Source of the DNA: Clostridiales bacterium
GTDB lineage: Bacteria; Bacillota; Clostridia; Christensenellales; Borkfalkiaceae
Assembly (NCBI GenBank): GCA_015069495.1
Contig: SVIN01000021.1
Span: forward strand, 1 to 32,338
DNA: 32,338 bases
Direction of reading: 5' to 3'
Below, one piece after another: positions 1 to 9,583 of this stretch. Made by a program: the position numbers and the translations under genes. Position 1 is the stretch's first letter, and each line of letters starts with the position of its first letter. The notes beneath the pieces are model-generated. The model had not been told where the DNA came from. It ran no database searches and saw only the letters and a list, made by a program, of their open reading frames with translations.

Positions 1-825
<825 letters not shown>

Positions 826-1020
826 TTAACCCATCATGATTTGAGAAATGACATCCAACACCTTATCATGACAACCGCCGCACCCAGTCGAACAATGTGT
901 GATGCGCTGTACGTCTGCGAATACTTCCAACACGTCTTCCATCTTGTTGTGGTTCGCGAGTGCGCGTTCGATATCCGAATAGCTTACCTGTTTACAGTTG
1001 CAAATGATTACGTTTTCCAT
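826..1020 (-). CDS. BFD-like [2Fe-2S]-binding protein, 64 aa
   Basis: A small cytoplasmic protein resembling bacterioferritin-associated ferredoxin and the BFD-like (2Fe-2S) domain. It carries Cys7-x-Cys9 near the N-terminus and a C-terminal CSTGCGGC segment (Cys43, Cys47, Cys50); Cys7, Cys9, Cys47 and Cys50 fit the C-x-C...C-x2-C cluster pattern, with Cys43 extra. The length matches the stand-alone family. An AAAGGAG-type ribosome site lies a few bases upstream of the ATG, and a good promoter precedes it. It converges on the pyruvate:ferredoxin oxidoreductase gene. Its partner is unknown: stand-alone BFD proteins serve in iron release or electron transfer, and a link to the neighbouring oxidoreductase is only a guess. 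Confidence 0.85.
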   Translation of the reverse strand: MENVIICNCKQVSYSDIERALANHNKMEDVLEVFADVQRITHCSTGCGGCHDKVLDVISQIMMG

Positions 1021-1051
1021 ATAATACTCTCCTTTGTCTTAGGTTTTAATA

Positions 1052-1080
1052 AGTATATCATATATTTTATAAAAATGCAA
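1052..1080 (-). promoter_or_regulatory. Promoter of the BFD-like gene
   Basis: On the minus strand TTGCAT (1075-1080) and TATACT (1052-1057) are separated by exactly 17 bp. The expected transcription start is about 25 bases upstream of the gene's ATG. Confidence 0.7.
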
Positions 1081-1112
1081 GAGGGATTTGGAAAATTTTT
1101 ATATTTTTTAGC

Positions 1113-1147
1113 AAAAAGCCGTTACGGAAATTCCATAACGGCTTTTT
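1113..1147 (-). terminator. Rho-independent terminator of the 1950-aa gene
   Basis: A perfect 12-bp stem (1113-1124 with 1136-1147) encloses an 11-nt loop. Read leftward it ends in a run of T residues, 14 bases beyond the stop codon of the secreted-protein gene. Confidence 0.88.
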
Positions 1148-1161
1148 TATTTACTTGAATT

Positions 1162-4100
1162 TTACCAGGTCCACTGCTTATCTGCACGAGCCCATGCATC
1201 CAAGCCAACCTTTTCATATTTACCTGCTTGACCTGCGTTGGTTACCGTTTCGTTGTCCTTGATTGCCTTAAACGTTGCACGAACCGTCTTCACGTCGTTC
1301 AATGCGATAACGTAGGTGTAATCAATCGACTTGTACGCTTCCATACGGAAGTTGATACCAGGCGCGGTATAGCTGGTGTTGCCAACGTAAGCGCCCTGAT
1401 AGGATTTGATGATGGATTGCATGTTCGACATCAAGCCCTTTTCTTTCAAGATGTTACTGCTCGAGTTGTTGTTACCGCTGGAATATTGATTGGTGCTGGT
1501 GGTCGATCTACCCGAAGTAAATCTGTCAACGTTGGGAATGTATACACCCAATGCAAACGCATTGTCATCGCCGCCGTTTGCCCATGCAAACCATTCTTCT
1601 ACCTTCGTATTGTTATAACCATTGCTAGGTTGAGGCGTGGTAAGCTGAATACATCTCTCTTTTTCTTTCGTCCAAGAACCAAGCCCGCTGTTGTATTCAA
1701 GACCGTCTGCCCAAGTACCGTTACCATCAAGGTTAGATACGTAATAGTTCAAGGATTGAATAGGATATACTGCGGGAAGTTCGGTCGAAGCCCAATCAGC
1801 CTTTTCCATATCGGTGAAACCGTTCCAATCTACGTAAGCGTTATTTACGTATAAGGTACCGTCTGCATTCAAACGATAGTAGTTTTCCATATACGATTTG
1901 GTGGTCGAACCGCCGTTGATCGTATTGGCAAGCTTATCACTGCTCTTTTGACCCTTTGCCCAGTCCATTGCACGCGCTTTGATGTAGATATAACCCTGCG
2001 TTTCATTGATTTCATAGTCAATAATTTGGCTGGGGTTGGATACTACGTCGCCTGCCTGTACAGGGTTGTACGGCCAATATTTGCCAGCATTGCTTTCCGT
2101 TTTACAGAATGCGCGGGTATAGCCGTTTTCGTTAGCCGTTGCCGTGGAAGTACCACCCACTGCAGCGTACCAGGATTGCTGAATTTGACGACCTGCGTCA
2201 AAGTTGTTGATAAGGTTTACTGCATTGTCGGAAGGCTTACTGCTGGTTGCGCTACCGTAATAATCGGAGAAATCACCAGTCGTTTCTTTCAATGCAACTT
2301 TTCTGCTGAACACACTGCCCGTAAGACCTTCATAAACGCCAGATTTTGCGAGGTAGGTAAGAGCACCGCCAAGACCGAGGTGTGCACCAACGGTCATTTC
2401 AGAACCGTCGTCCTGCGCTACCGTAAGGTAAATTTCCTGCGCGCCAACGGGGATTTCTCTATCCATCGAATAGAAGCCGAGGAGTTTCACGTTACCGTTT
2501 ACAGCCGGCGTAAATTCTACGTTGGAAAGTTCAATCTTCGTCATGTACAAATCGTCGGAAGTCAAACCGTAACCTACGCCATTGTAACGATAGATATCGA
2601 GGAATTGCGTGTGTTCGGTCGTACCTGCCTGAAGGTAGAAATCTTCTACCGCCGTCTTCGTACCTGCTGTGTTTTGGTAATAGAACTTACCACGGATATT
2701 TACGTTGGTGGAATATTGCAATACTACGTATGCGCCCGCCAACTTTTTGTTTACGGTAATGGTTGCTTGCGCGGTAGGATTTACCGTATCTGCAACGGGA
2801 GTCTTCAACGTATCAAGTTGCGTTGCAGCTACACCCATATCGGTCATGGTTTGTTTATAAGCTGCTACGTACGCATTTAAGAAGTTGTTTACACCTGCGG
2901 TGTAAGGCGAGTAGCTGTTATCGCTGATCTTATACTTGTAAACCGACGTTTGCGTTTCGGAACGATCGCAAATAGCCGACTGCGCAACGTGTGCAATCGA
3001 ACGGCTGTTTGCCGAGTCGTATTCTGCATACGTGTAAATAACGTCGCCGTCTTTATCTACAATCTTAATATAGCCAAGACCAGAGAACCATCTTGTGTAG
3101 TTTTCCGTCTTCAATTTAACCAACGAACCAAAGTAGCTTTGATAATCTGCGCCGCCATCAGGGAACGCATACGTCCATTCGCCACCCAAGTTGTAGAAGC
3201 CTGCCGTACACTCGATATCTTTATAGTGTACGCCGTTTGCATCCAACCATTGATGGTTGAATTGACCGCCCATCAAATCGGAAGTCGATACAATCAAAGT
3301 ACCGAAACGAACGGATTGATATTCGCCGCTGTTGAGTTTTTCCAACAATTTTTCAAGATCTGCAACGGTAATTCTGGTTTCAAAACGAATACCGCTGGTT
3401 TCGTCTGCAAGCGTTCCGTTAGGCGTACCCGTGAAGTCTGCGGGGATATCCTTGATACGAACGGATGCGCCGTCTGCCATGGAGATATCATAATCATACG
3501 TTGCCGTAGTCATGATGCCCGTACCAGTTTCAGAGGTGAATACCTGAGGTTTCATAACTGCATAACGCACGTCACCGGTGAGTTCACCGGAAAGCGCTGC
3601 ATACGAAGGGAAGAAACAACCAGCTTCGATTACGATTTCATTAATCAAAGAAACACCAATCGCACGTACTGCAATTGAACCGTTATATCTGTCGTTCCAA
3701 ATACTCAAGTAGATAGCTTCACCGCGGCCGTTCGCATTAAAGATTTCTTGCAAGGTAGCTTCCGTCTTTGCAACGCCGCCAACCGTCATTTGACCTTTCA
3801 AGATAATTTTATCAAACGTACCCCAGCTTACAAACGTATCGTAATACGGCAAAAGGTCACCCAAGACAACGTCCATGGGATAGTCGTGTTCAGTAAGATA
3901 GAATAACAACCAACGGTCATTCGCGTTGCTAGGTGCTACGTAGTAGTCAATCGTTTTAATCTGCGTTTCACGCAAACCAACCGCCAATTCCTTATATCTC
4001 GATTCAACGACAACGTCTTCCATGATGGGGGTAGAGAAATCGAATGCCAATTCAGTACCAGCAACAAACCAACCGATAAATTCGTAAATCGTAGTTTCCG

Positions 4101-7014
4101 TCATGGGTTTATCGGTAGAAGGCGCAATTGCACATTCACCCTTGATAACCGTTTGAGAAATACCATCGATGGTTACGGTTGCGGTCATTGAATAATCTAC
4201 GTTTGCCAACAATGCTTTACCGTTTGCGTATGCAGAATAGCCTGCACCGAGGGTTACCACCACTTCACCATCCAAGGTCTTCATATAATCTTTATGAATC
4301 CAAATGGTCATTTTATTGGTAGGATTTTCCCCATTGTTTGTAAACGTTTCAATCATGATAGGCTTTGCAAACGTAGCATCGTCTGCGCCTTTCATGGGGA
4401 AGGTGCTGTAAACGTATGCACTGTCATCGGTGTTTTCGTTGATATCGTATACCGATACGCCGTTGATGAAAATGTGTTTACGGTATTCAGCATACGCATT
4501 GCCGTACATGAAATCATAATTGTTACAGGTAATCGACCAAAGATCGGAAGTGATATCCACCATGTACAATTCATTTGCCGTACCGCCCGTGCGAACGTTG
4601 CCGATGGTAACAGCTTCAGGGGCATACGTATTATCCATATTTACCCACGAACCGTTCAAGTTTACCCAAGTCATATCTTTCGTGATCACGTAGGTTGCGT
4701 TGTCTTCCGTTACAGAGAAGCCTGCCTTGATGGTGATTTCCTCGTGACCTGCTTTACCATTGGTATATGCGGTAGGAATATGCAACTGAATGTAGCTGTA
4801 CTTACCGCCGTCCGTACCCATCGCTACCAAAATAGGCGCATAGATACCGCCGTTTTTGATATTGGGCTGTTCGGAACCGTAGGACCCATCGTCATTCTTA
4901 TTGATATCACGCAATGAAGTCCCGTTAAAATAGATGTAGGACATTTGCTCTTGGTCGTATTCGTTCAAGCAACCGCCTTTAGGGGCTTTCGTCCAGTAAT
5001 TGTTTGCCGTTGCAATCAAATACGTTTCCGTACCTGCAGCCTGCTGATTTTGATGCGCGAATCTAATTTCAGAAGTGATGTCCACTTCCTTCATTTCGGG
5101 TTCTTCAGAAGGAGCTTCGCCAACCGTCCACGTATCGTTGGGTACGTCGTGCACGAAGGTTACGTCTTCCTTTGTTACGTAATAAGTTCTATCCCCGCCG
5201 TTTTGCGTGGTGTATGCAGGGAATTTTGCACCCGCTTTAATCGTGATATATTTTACTTCTTGCAATTGCGCAGCGCTTAAACCGGGCGCGCGGAATGCAA
5301 TGCTGTTTTTGATACCCCATACGTTGAAGAAGGGTTCAGAGGGTTTAGCATTGACTACGTTCCCATCGATATTGATATAGCCGTAAAGGCTGCTGATATC
5401 TGCGATTGCAGTCGTACTCAAACCAGCGTAGTCGTTTTGGGAAAGCTGGAAGATAACGAAGTTTTCGTTGTTGCCGCCATCCGTACGGTTTGCTTTCGTG
5501 ATGATGCCCGTTACTTCCGTAGGAATTTCGATGGCTTTGATTTCCTTCGTCCACGTACCGTTGTTATTGGTGAAAATGATATCTTTAGAAACATAATAGG
5601 AAACGCCGTTTTCTACAATGCTAAAGCCTTTCTTAATGATGATTTCTTCATGCCCTGCTTTACCGTTGGTAAAGTTGGTAGGAATCGTCAATTTCAACGA
5701 GCTGCCAAGTTCGGTGCTCATATTCACAAAGATGGGTGCGTAAATACTGCCGTTTTTGATATTGTCATGCGTAGAACCATACACACCGTCATCAGACTTG
5801 TTGATATCATACAAAGACGTACCGTTGAAGTAAATGTACTTCATCTGGATTTGACCGCCAGCAAAAGGGTCACTTTCGTTCAAGCAACCACCCAAGGGGG
5901 ATTTTGTCCAGCATGCTTCATTGTTCGTATGAATATAATACTGCTTGGTTTCGCCCCAAGAAGCGGGATTGTGCTTACTGTTATCCAAGAAAGTAAGTTT
6001 TTCGGTGATATCTACAACCGATTGCGTCAATACCGTCTTCGATACAGTATCCATCACCATGAATTTACCCGCATAATAACAACCTTCGCCTATCGACACG
6101 GTAACCGTTTCAGCACCTACAACAAATTCCCGATAAATGGACACGCGGAAACCCGTATCCGTACACCAAAGACCTACGGGTTTTACAAAGGTCGAAAGGT
6201 GGCTAGGATCCGTCGAGTTTTGAGGGAATTTCATATAGGAAGCGGGATTGCCGAATCTTTCATCTTCCGCTAATTTTTGCTTGTTCCATTCTTCAATCGA
6301 TCTACCATTGATATAGATGGCTTGGCGAGCGAATTTACCTGCATCATACATGGCCTCAAATTCACCCACAACCCTCATACCAAGGTCGATATCTACGTAA
6401 TAAGAGTCCACCGTGCAACCAGGGTTGATATAGTTGGTAAGCGTTGCATCGCTGATGCTAATATTGGATGCGGTAAGTTCCGTTGTATCCGCTGTATATG
6501 CACTTTCTTCAATCATCGAATTGCCCGAACGGAAGAAGGTCACTGCAGATGACGTGAACGTATCCACGCCCGTATTGAATGACCAACCATCCAAAATACC
6601 CATGGATTTTATGTCGCTAATCGACATAACTTCCTCAGGAATATACACACGGAAGAAACTGAAACTGCCCGCGGGTTGCAACATCAAAGTCACTTTTTGC
6701 GTGCTGGTCGTTGCATTGTTGATTTCCGTGACCGTTCTGCCGTTCACAGTTGTATAGTCTGCCATGCTTACAGCTTCGTCACTGGAGAGCCAATTGTGGT
6801 AAGTAGCCCACGTAGCACCAACCGTGTCAAAACGAATGGAAGTACCGTAAACGTCATGCTTTTCGTCTCCAAGATGCGCCTTGTTAAAGGTTACAGCCGT
6901 TTCAGCGCTTGCCGTTTTGGTTTGAGGGCGGGCAGTCAATATACCAAACACCATCGCCAAACAAGCAACCGCACCGAGAATGTAACTAAGCACTTTTTTA
7001 GAAATTCTTGCCAT
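1162..7014 (-). CDS. Very large secreted modular protein, 1950 aa, C-terminal domain shared with two lipoproteins
   Basis: A probable extracellular protein of unknown function. A Sec signal peptide covers about residues 1-38 (basic N-region, hydrophobic core, then ASAETA). Residues about 44-940 hold repeated ~120-150-residue modules with a recurring core of the form YFNGTSLYDIN, then YAPI, an IPT/IPx stretch, HEE and KxGFS (best at 340-490 and 645-795, weaker at 44-165, 200-330 and 805-935). A second module type with an NVWG core lies at about 500-625, and a divergent relative at 1010-1160. Residues 940-1010 resemble an InlB-type repeat. About 1170-1400 is a separate domain with GIRFETRI and FGTLI. 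Residues 1410-1950 match the two lipoproteins of this window almost end to end. No C-terminal anchor is seen, so it is probably released or held non-covalently. The ATG has AAAAGGAG seven bases upstream. It follows the 35-codon ORF by 24 bases. Confidence 0.9.
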   Translation of the reverse strand: MARISKKVLSYILGAVACLAMVFGILTARPQTKTASAETAVTFNKAHLGDEKHDVYGTSIRFDTVGATWATYHNWLSSDEAVSMADYTTVNGRTVTEINNATTSTQKVTLMLQPAGSFSFFRVYIPEEVMSISDIKSMGILDGWSFNTGVDTFTSSAVTFFRSGNSMIEESAYTADTTELTASNISISDATLTNYINPGCTVDSYYVDIDLGMRVVGEFEAMYDAGKFARQAIYINGRSIEEWNKQKLAEDERFGNPASYMKFPQNSTDPSHLSTFVKPVGLWCTDTGFRVSIYREFVVGAETVTVSIGEGCYYAGKFMVMDTVSKTVLTQSVVDITEKLTFLDNSKHNPASWGETKQYYIHTNNEACWTKSPLGGCLNESDPFAGGQIQMKYIYFNGTSLYDINKSDDGVYGSTHDNIKNGSIYAPIFVNMSTELGSSLKLTIPTNFTNGKAGHEEIIIKKGFSIVENGVSYYVSKDIIFTNNNGTWTKEIKAIEIPTEVTGIITKANRTDGGNNENFVIFQLSQNDYAGLSTTAIADISSLYGYINIDGNVVNAKPSEPFFNVWGIKNSIAFRAPGLSAAQLQEVKYITIKAGAKFPAYTTQNGGDRTYYVTKEDVTFVHDVPNDTWTVGEAPSEEPEMKEVDITSEIRFAHQNQQAAGTETYLIATANNYWTKAPKGGCLNEYDQEQMSYIYFNGTSLRDINKNDDGSYGSEQPNIKNGGIYAPILVAMGTDGGKYSYIQLHIPTAYTNGKAGHEEITIKAGFSVTEDNATYVITKDMTWVNLNGSWVNMDNTYAPEAVTIGNVRTGGTANELYMVDITSDLWSITCNNYDFMYGNAYAEYRKHIFINGVSVYDINENTDDSAYVYSTFPMKGADDATFAKPIMIETFTNNGENPTNKMTIWIHKDYMKTLDGEVVVTLGAGYSAYANGKALLANVDYSMTATVTIDGISQTVIKGECAIAPSTDKPMTETTIYEFIGWFVAGTELAFDFSTPIMEDVVVESRYKELAVGLRETQIKTIDYYVAPSNANDRWLLFYLTEHDYPMDVVLGDLLPYYDTFVSWGTFDKIILKGQMTVGGVAKTEATLQEIFNANGRGEAIYLSIWNDRYNGSIAVRAIGVSLINEIVIEAGCFFPSYAALSGELTGDVRYAVMKPQVFTSETGTGIMTTATYDYDISMADGASVRIKDIPADFTGTPNGTLADETSGIRFETRITVADLEKLLEKLNSGEYQSVRFGTLIVSTSDLMGGQFNHQWLDANGVHYKDIECTAGFYNLGGEWTYAFPDGGADYQSYFGSLVKLKTENYTRWFSGLGYIKIVDKDGDVIYTYAEYDSANSRSIAHVAQSAICDRSETQTSVYKYKISDNSYSPYTAGVNNFLNAYVAAYKQTMTDMGVAATQLDTLKTPVADTVNPTAQATITVNKKLAGAYVVLQYSTNVNIRGKFYYQNTAGTKTAVEDFYLQAGTTEHTQFLDIYRYNGVGYGLTSDDLYMTKIELSNVEFTPAVNGNVKLLGFYSMDREIPVGAQEIYLTVAQDDGSEMTVGAHLGLGGALTYLAKSGVYEGLTGSVFSRKVALKETTGDFSDYYGSATSSKPSDNAVNLINNFDAGRQIQQSWYAAVGGTSTATANENGYTRAFCKTESNAGKYWPYNPVQAGDVVSNPSQIIDYEINETQGYIYIKARAMDWAKGQKSSDKLANTINGGSTTKSYMENYYRLNADGTLYVNNAYVDWNGFTDMEKADWASTELPAVYPIQSLNYYVSNLDGNGTWADGLEYNSGLGSWTKEKERCIQLTTPQPSNGYNNTKVEEWFAWANGGDDNAFALGVYIPNVDRFTSGRSTTSTNQYSSGNNNSSSNILKEKGLMSNMQSIIKSYQGAYVGNTSYTAPGINFRMEAYKSIDYTYVIALNDVKTVRATFKAIKDNETVTNAGQAGKYEKVGLDAWARADKQWTW

Positions 7015-7038
7015 ACTTTTTCTCCTTTTCCTTTTTCC

Positions 7039-7146
7039 TTAAATGAAATCGTCTTCCGCCATGTCGTCGCCGCTTATCGAACAGCGTACGGCATCTTCGG
7101 TGATGAAGAAAATTTCTAAGGTGATTTCGTCATAGTTCTTTTTCAT
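7039..7146 (-). CDS. Small ORF, 35 aa, upstream of the 1950-aa gene
   Basis: The peptide begins MKKNYDEITLEIFFITED, continues with AVRCSISGDD and ends in an acidic tail (AEDDFI). It starts at an ATG preceded by purine-rich AAAAGGAG and AGGA, sits 65 bases downstream of a consensus promoter, and stops 24 bases before the secreted-protein gene, so the two are almost certainly co-transcribed. The layout (MKK-Tyr start, EI-x2-F-x3-ED core, Ser/Gly/acidic end) resembles short peptides I associate with surface-protein loci of gut Clostridia, but I know of no assigned function. It may be a translated leader, a small precursor peptide, or a minor regulatory ORF. Translation is inferred only from the ribosome site and operon position. 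Confidence 0.6.
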   Translation of the reverse strand: MKKNYDEITLEIFFITEDAVRCSISGDDMAEDDFI

Positions 7147-7218
7147 TAGGTCCTTTTCTCCTTTTGCCTTGATTTTTTAAAAACTTGACATTATATTAAA
7201 ATATCACACTTGTATTAT

Positions 7219-7247
7219 ATCATATGATTTTAATTTGATGTTGTCAA
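7219..7247 (-). promoter_or_regulatory. Promoter of the small ORF / 1950-aa gene unit
   Basis: On the minus strand a perfect TTGACA (7242-7247) is followed after 17 bp by TATGAT (7219-7224). A TATAAT overlaps just downstream but is 22 bp from the -35. The leader to the small ORF is about 65 bases. Confidence 0.75.
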
Positions 7248-7344
7248 AAATTAAACTATCCATGTTATTTTTTACGCATAATGCATCCGCTGTTACCATA
7301 CATAAAATTTTTCTGCCAAAAATGAAGGTTTTGCCTATTTCGGC

Positions 7345-7373
7345 TTGCTTTTTTTGACAAGATGATTTATAAT
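7345..7373 (+). promoter_or_regulatory. Promoter of the FNT channel gene
   Basis: TTGCTT (7345-7350) and a perfect TATAAT (7368-7373) are spaced by 17 bp. Just downstream GTTTGC-GTA-GCAAAC (7381-7395) forms a small perfect hairpin at the likely start of the transcript. The TTGACA at 7355-7360 has no well-spaced -10. Confidence 0.65.
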
Positions 7374-7419
7374 CGTATAGGTTTGCGTAGCAAACAATCG
7401 TTATCAAGGCGGTATTTAT

Positions 7420-8151
7420 ATGAAACCTTTGGAAAAATTGACAAAAGCGCAATTTATTTCTTTTTGTTTAATGGCATTTTGTTCAGGGGTCATGATCGGC
7501 ATCGGCGGTACGGCGTTTTTGTTGGCTTGCAGTATGAACATTGAAGAAAAGCTGTTGGCAAAATTGATCGGGGCAGTTTTGTTCTCCCTCGGCATTTTGT
7601 GCATCGTTATGTTTGACATGAAATTGTTCACGGGGTTGATTTCGTACATTCCTGAAATGGGTGCGAAAAATCTGTGGAAGTTGCCCGTTTGCTTCCTTGG
7701 CAACATGCTCGGCGTTTTATTTGCATCCATTTTGGTGTACTTCTCCCCTCTTGCTGAAATTGCCCAAGCGCAATCGACCGCTATTATGACCGCCAAGCTC
7801 TCCGCGGATTTATGGGGCATCAAAGCGTTGTGTTCGGGCGCGCTGTGCGGGTTTTTGATTACCCTCTCTATCGGTGCTGTGAAGTACGCACCCCGCAAGG
7901 GCTTATCCACGACGGTTGGGGTTATGTTCCCCATCATCGTATTTGCCTTCTGCGGATTTGACCACTCGGTTGCAAACACCCTCTATATCTTCTTCCACGC
8001 AACTAGATTTAGCGGGAACGCCATCCCCTATCTTTTGTTGTGTGTTGCAGGAAATATCCTCGGCGGGGTTATCTTGCCCATCTTGTCACTCTTCCGTACT
8101 TGGTCCGAACAACCGCACGAAACACAAGCGAACGAAAGTGCCGAAAAATAA
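7420..8151 (+). CDS. Formate/nitrite transporter (FNT) family channel, 243 aa
   Basis: A cytoplasmic-membrane channel of the FocA/NirC family, which moves small monovalent anions such as formate or nitrite. The length is close to the usual 250-280 residues, and six hydrophobic segments can be read. Family marks are GIGGTAF in the first helix, KLFTG after the second, the long CGFDHSVANTLYIF stretch typical of the family and carrying its conserved His, and the final GNILGG. Ribosome site AAGGCGG is seven bases before the ATG. In a fermenter with pyruvate:ferredoxin oxidoreductase nearby, formate export or uptake is plausible, but the substrate (formate, nitrite, hydrosulfide) cannot be assigned, so I give no symbol. 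It has its own promoter and shares a terminator with the convergent diiron-protein gene. Confidence 0.9.
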   Translation: MKPLEKLTKAQFISFCLMAFCSGVMIGIGGTAFLLACSMNIEEKLLAKLIGAVLFSLGILCIVMFDMKLFTGLISYIPEMGAKNLWKLPVCFLGNMLGVLFASILVYFSPLAEIAQAQSTAIMTAKLSADLWGIKALCSGALCGFLITLSIGAVKYAPRKGLSTTVGVMFPIIVFAFCGFDHSVANTLYIFFHATRFSGNAIPYLLLCVAGNILGGVILPILSLFRTWSEQPHETQANESAEK

Positions 8152-8166
8152 AATTTTATAGCATGA

Positions 8167-8192
8167 AAAAACTCTGCCAAGGCAGAGTTTTT
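8167..8192. terminator. Bidirectional terminator between FNT and ferritin-like genes
   Basis: A perfect inverted repeat (AAAAACTCTGCC at 8167-8178 with its complement at 8181-8192) has A- and T-rich ends, so it can terminate both convergent genes. It starts 16 bases after the FNT stop and lies 7 bases from the other stop. Confidence 0.88.
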
Positions 8193-8198
8193 ATTTTG

Positions 8199-9476
8199 TC
8201 ATTTATTACAGAAAAAGTCCGTCGATTCCGCTGCATTTGGAATACGCCCGACCGAAGTATTATCCATGCGCCGATTGCGAAGTTCGGGAATGGGCGAAGG
8301 CGCGACTTGGAAACGGTAATCCGCACCCCTGCGCCGTATAAAGTCCGCAATCACGCAATGCGAGGGCACCATTTGCGGAGTCGGATTGACGGTGGCTTGA
8401 AAGCGGAAAAACTCGTCGTCTTTGGGCAGAGCGTTGACTTTTACATAATCTTCTCGTTTGGACGTGTACTGCACGGTATCGTTTAAAATTTTACGCACGT
8501 AATCCACGTTTTCATGCAAGGAAATCGGAGCGGGAAATTCTCCGCAGGGGATGACTTCTTCCCAATCCTTGCCCTCATATTTTTTCAAGAGTTCCACAGC
8601 TTTATGCAAATGAGAAATTTCAATAGAAAGATTCTCTTCCCATAAGGCTTTTATGCAAGGATCCGTTTCCGTCATATAGCACGACCAATAGAGATAACAC
8701 TCGCAATACTCGTGCCAAAGCAACATTTCAAACCACGTTGCATTGGGATTCATCAACGATTCGTACTGTGTAACGTGTTCTTCCTCGACCATGGCTATCT
8801 CCTCATACAACCGTCTGCCAATGTCCGAGTTTGCAAAGTTGGTCACGTTCATATAGTAGTTCATTGTCTGCTGTTCCGCCGCTGTGATAATCATGGTAGA
8901 AAGCACCGTTTGCACGTCTGACGTTTTACCGCATATATTGCGTTTTACGTTGTCTATCGGAAAACGATGATGCGCAATCGTCGGACGGCCTGGCATAATT
9001 TCCGTATATCGCCCCACCAACCATTCCGCCGCAACTCCTTGTTCCATTTCTAATAGATTTGCGTAACGATAAAGGTGGTCAAAATCTTCCAACAGCGCAA
9101 AATCCAAAGCAGTTTTAACGTTGCAATCTAGCTCGCGTTTGGCAAGCTCTGCTGTTAAATCCACCGCCAACTGTTCGTAGCCAATCGTGTGTTCTAACAC
9201 GCTCTCATTCATAGGTTTCAGCAAGGAAATTTTTAGCTGTTGCTGTTTTTCGATATACCGCGTTAAAGCCAAATCGCGACGCAAATCGTTGTCGTCCGTA
9301 TGGCGGGCAAATTGATGAGAAAACCAGTTCGCCTCGAATTCGGTACCATTCATCAAAATGATACGGGTTTTGGTGTATGGATCCACCTCGCGTTTATCGT
9401 AAGGCTTGGGATATAACTGTTGCCAGTTTTGCAAGGTTTTTTCTAAAATAATTGGTTTTTCTTTAAATGGATTCAT
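8199..9476 (-). CDS. Ferritin-like diiron-domain protein, 425 aa
   Basis: A probable cytoplasmic, all-helical protein of unknown function. Numbered from the first of two nearby ATGs, residues about 200-295 show the four-helix diiron pattern: Glu203, then Glu233-x2-His236, then Glu258/Glu261, then Glu288-x2-His291. An earlier helical stretch (residues 95-140, with E97, E103 and ED-x2-H at 132-136) may be another partial helical bundle. The protein is much longer than ferritin or rubrerythrin and lacks a rubredoxin-type CxxC pair. I choose the second ATG as start because AAAGGAG sits eight bases before it and only two before the first. Close families include ferritin-like oxidases and stress proteins; none can be picked. 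It is monocistronic between two terminators, and I see no strong promoter. Confidence 0.7.
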   Translation of the reverse strand: MNPFKEKPIILEKTLQNWQQLYPKPYDKREVDPYTKTRIILMNGTEFEANWFSHQFARHTDDNDLRRDLALTRYIEKQQQLKISLLKPMNESVLEHTIGYEQLAVDLTAELAKRELDCNVKTALDFALLEDFDHLYRYANLLEMEQGVAAEWLVGRYTEIMPGRPTIAHHRFPIDNVKRNICGKTSDVQTVLSTMIITAAEQQTMNYYMNVTNFANSDIGRRLYEEIAMVEEEHVTQYESLMNPNATWFEMLLWHEYCECYLYWSCYMTETDPCIKALWEENLSIEISHLHKAVELLKKYEGKDWEEVIPCGEFPAPISLHENVDYVRKILNDTVQYTSKREDYVKVNALPKDDEFFRFQATVNPTPQMVPSHCVIADFIRRRGADYRFQVAPSPIPELRNRRMDNTSVGRIPNAAESTDFFCNK

Positions 9477-9484
9477 GGGCATAA

Positions 9485-9491
9485 CTCCTTT
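9485..9491 (-). promoter_or_regulatory. Ribosome-binding site deciding the ferritin-like gene start
   Basis: AAAGGAG on the minus strand is 2 nt from the first in-frame ATG (9480-9482) and 8 nt from the second (9474-9476), which favours the second. Confidence 0.7.
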
Positions 9492-9531
9492 TACGTTCTC
9501 TTACAAAGTATGCCCGAAAAAAAATTTTTGT

Positions 9532-9564
9532 ATACAAAAGCGCCGCGCAAAATTTGCGCGGCGC
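9532..9564 (-). terminator. Terminator of pfkA
   Basis: A 12-bp GC-rich perfect palindromic stem (9540-9551 with 9553-9564) is followed, reading leftward, by TTTTGTATAC. It begins about 20 bases after the phosphofructokinase stop codon. Confidence 0.88.
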
Positions 9565-9583
9565 ATCACTTTACCTATATAGG

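Noticed and set aside
7204-7452. 82-codon open frame on the minus strand between the small ORF and the FNT gene
   Set aside because: It runs across both divergent promoters and into the FNT coding region, and has no ribosome site or family resemblance.
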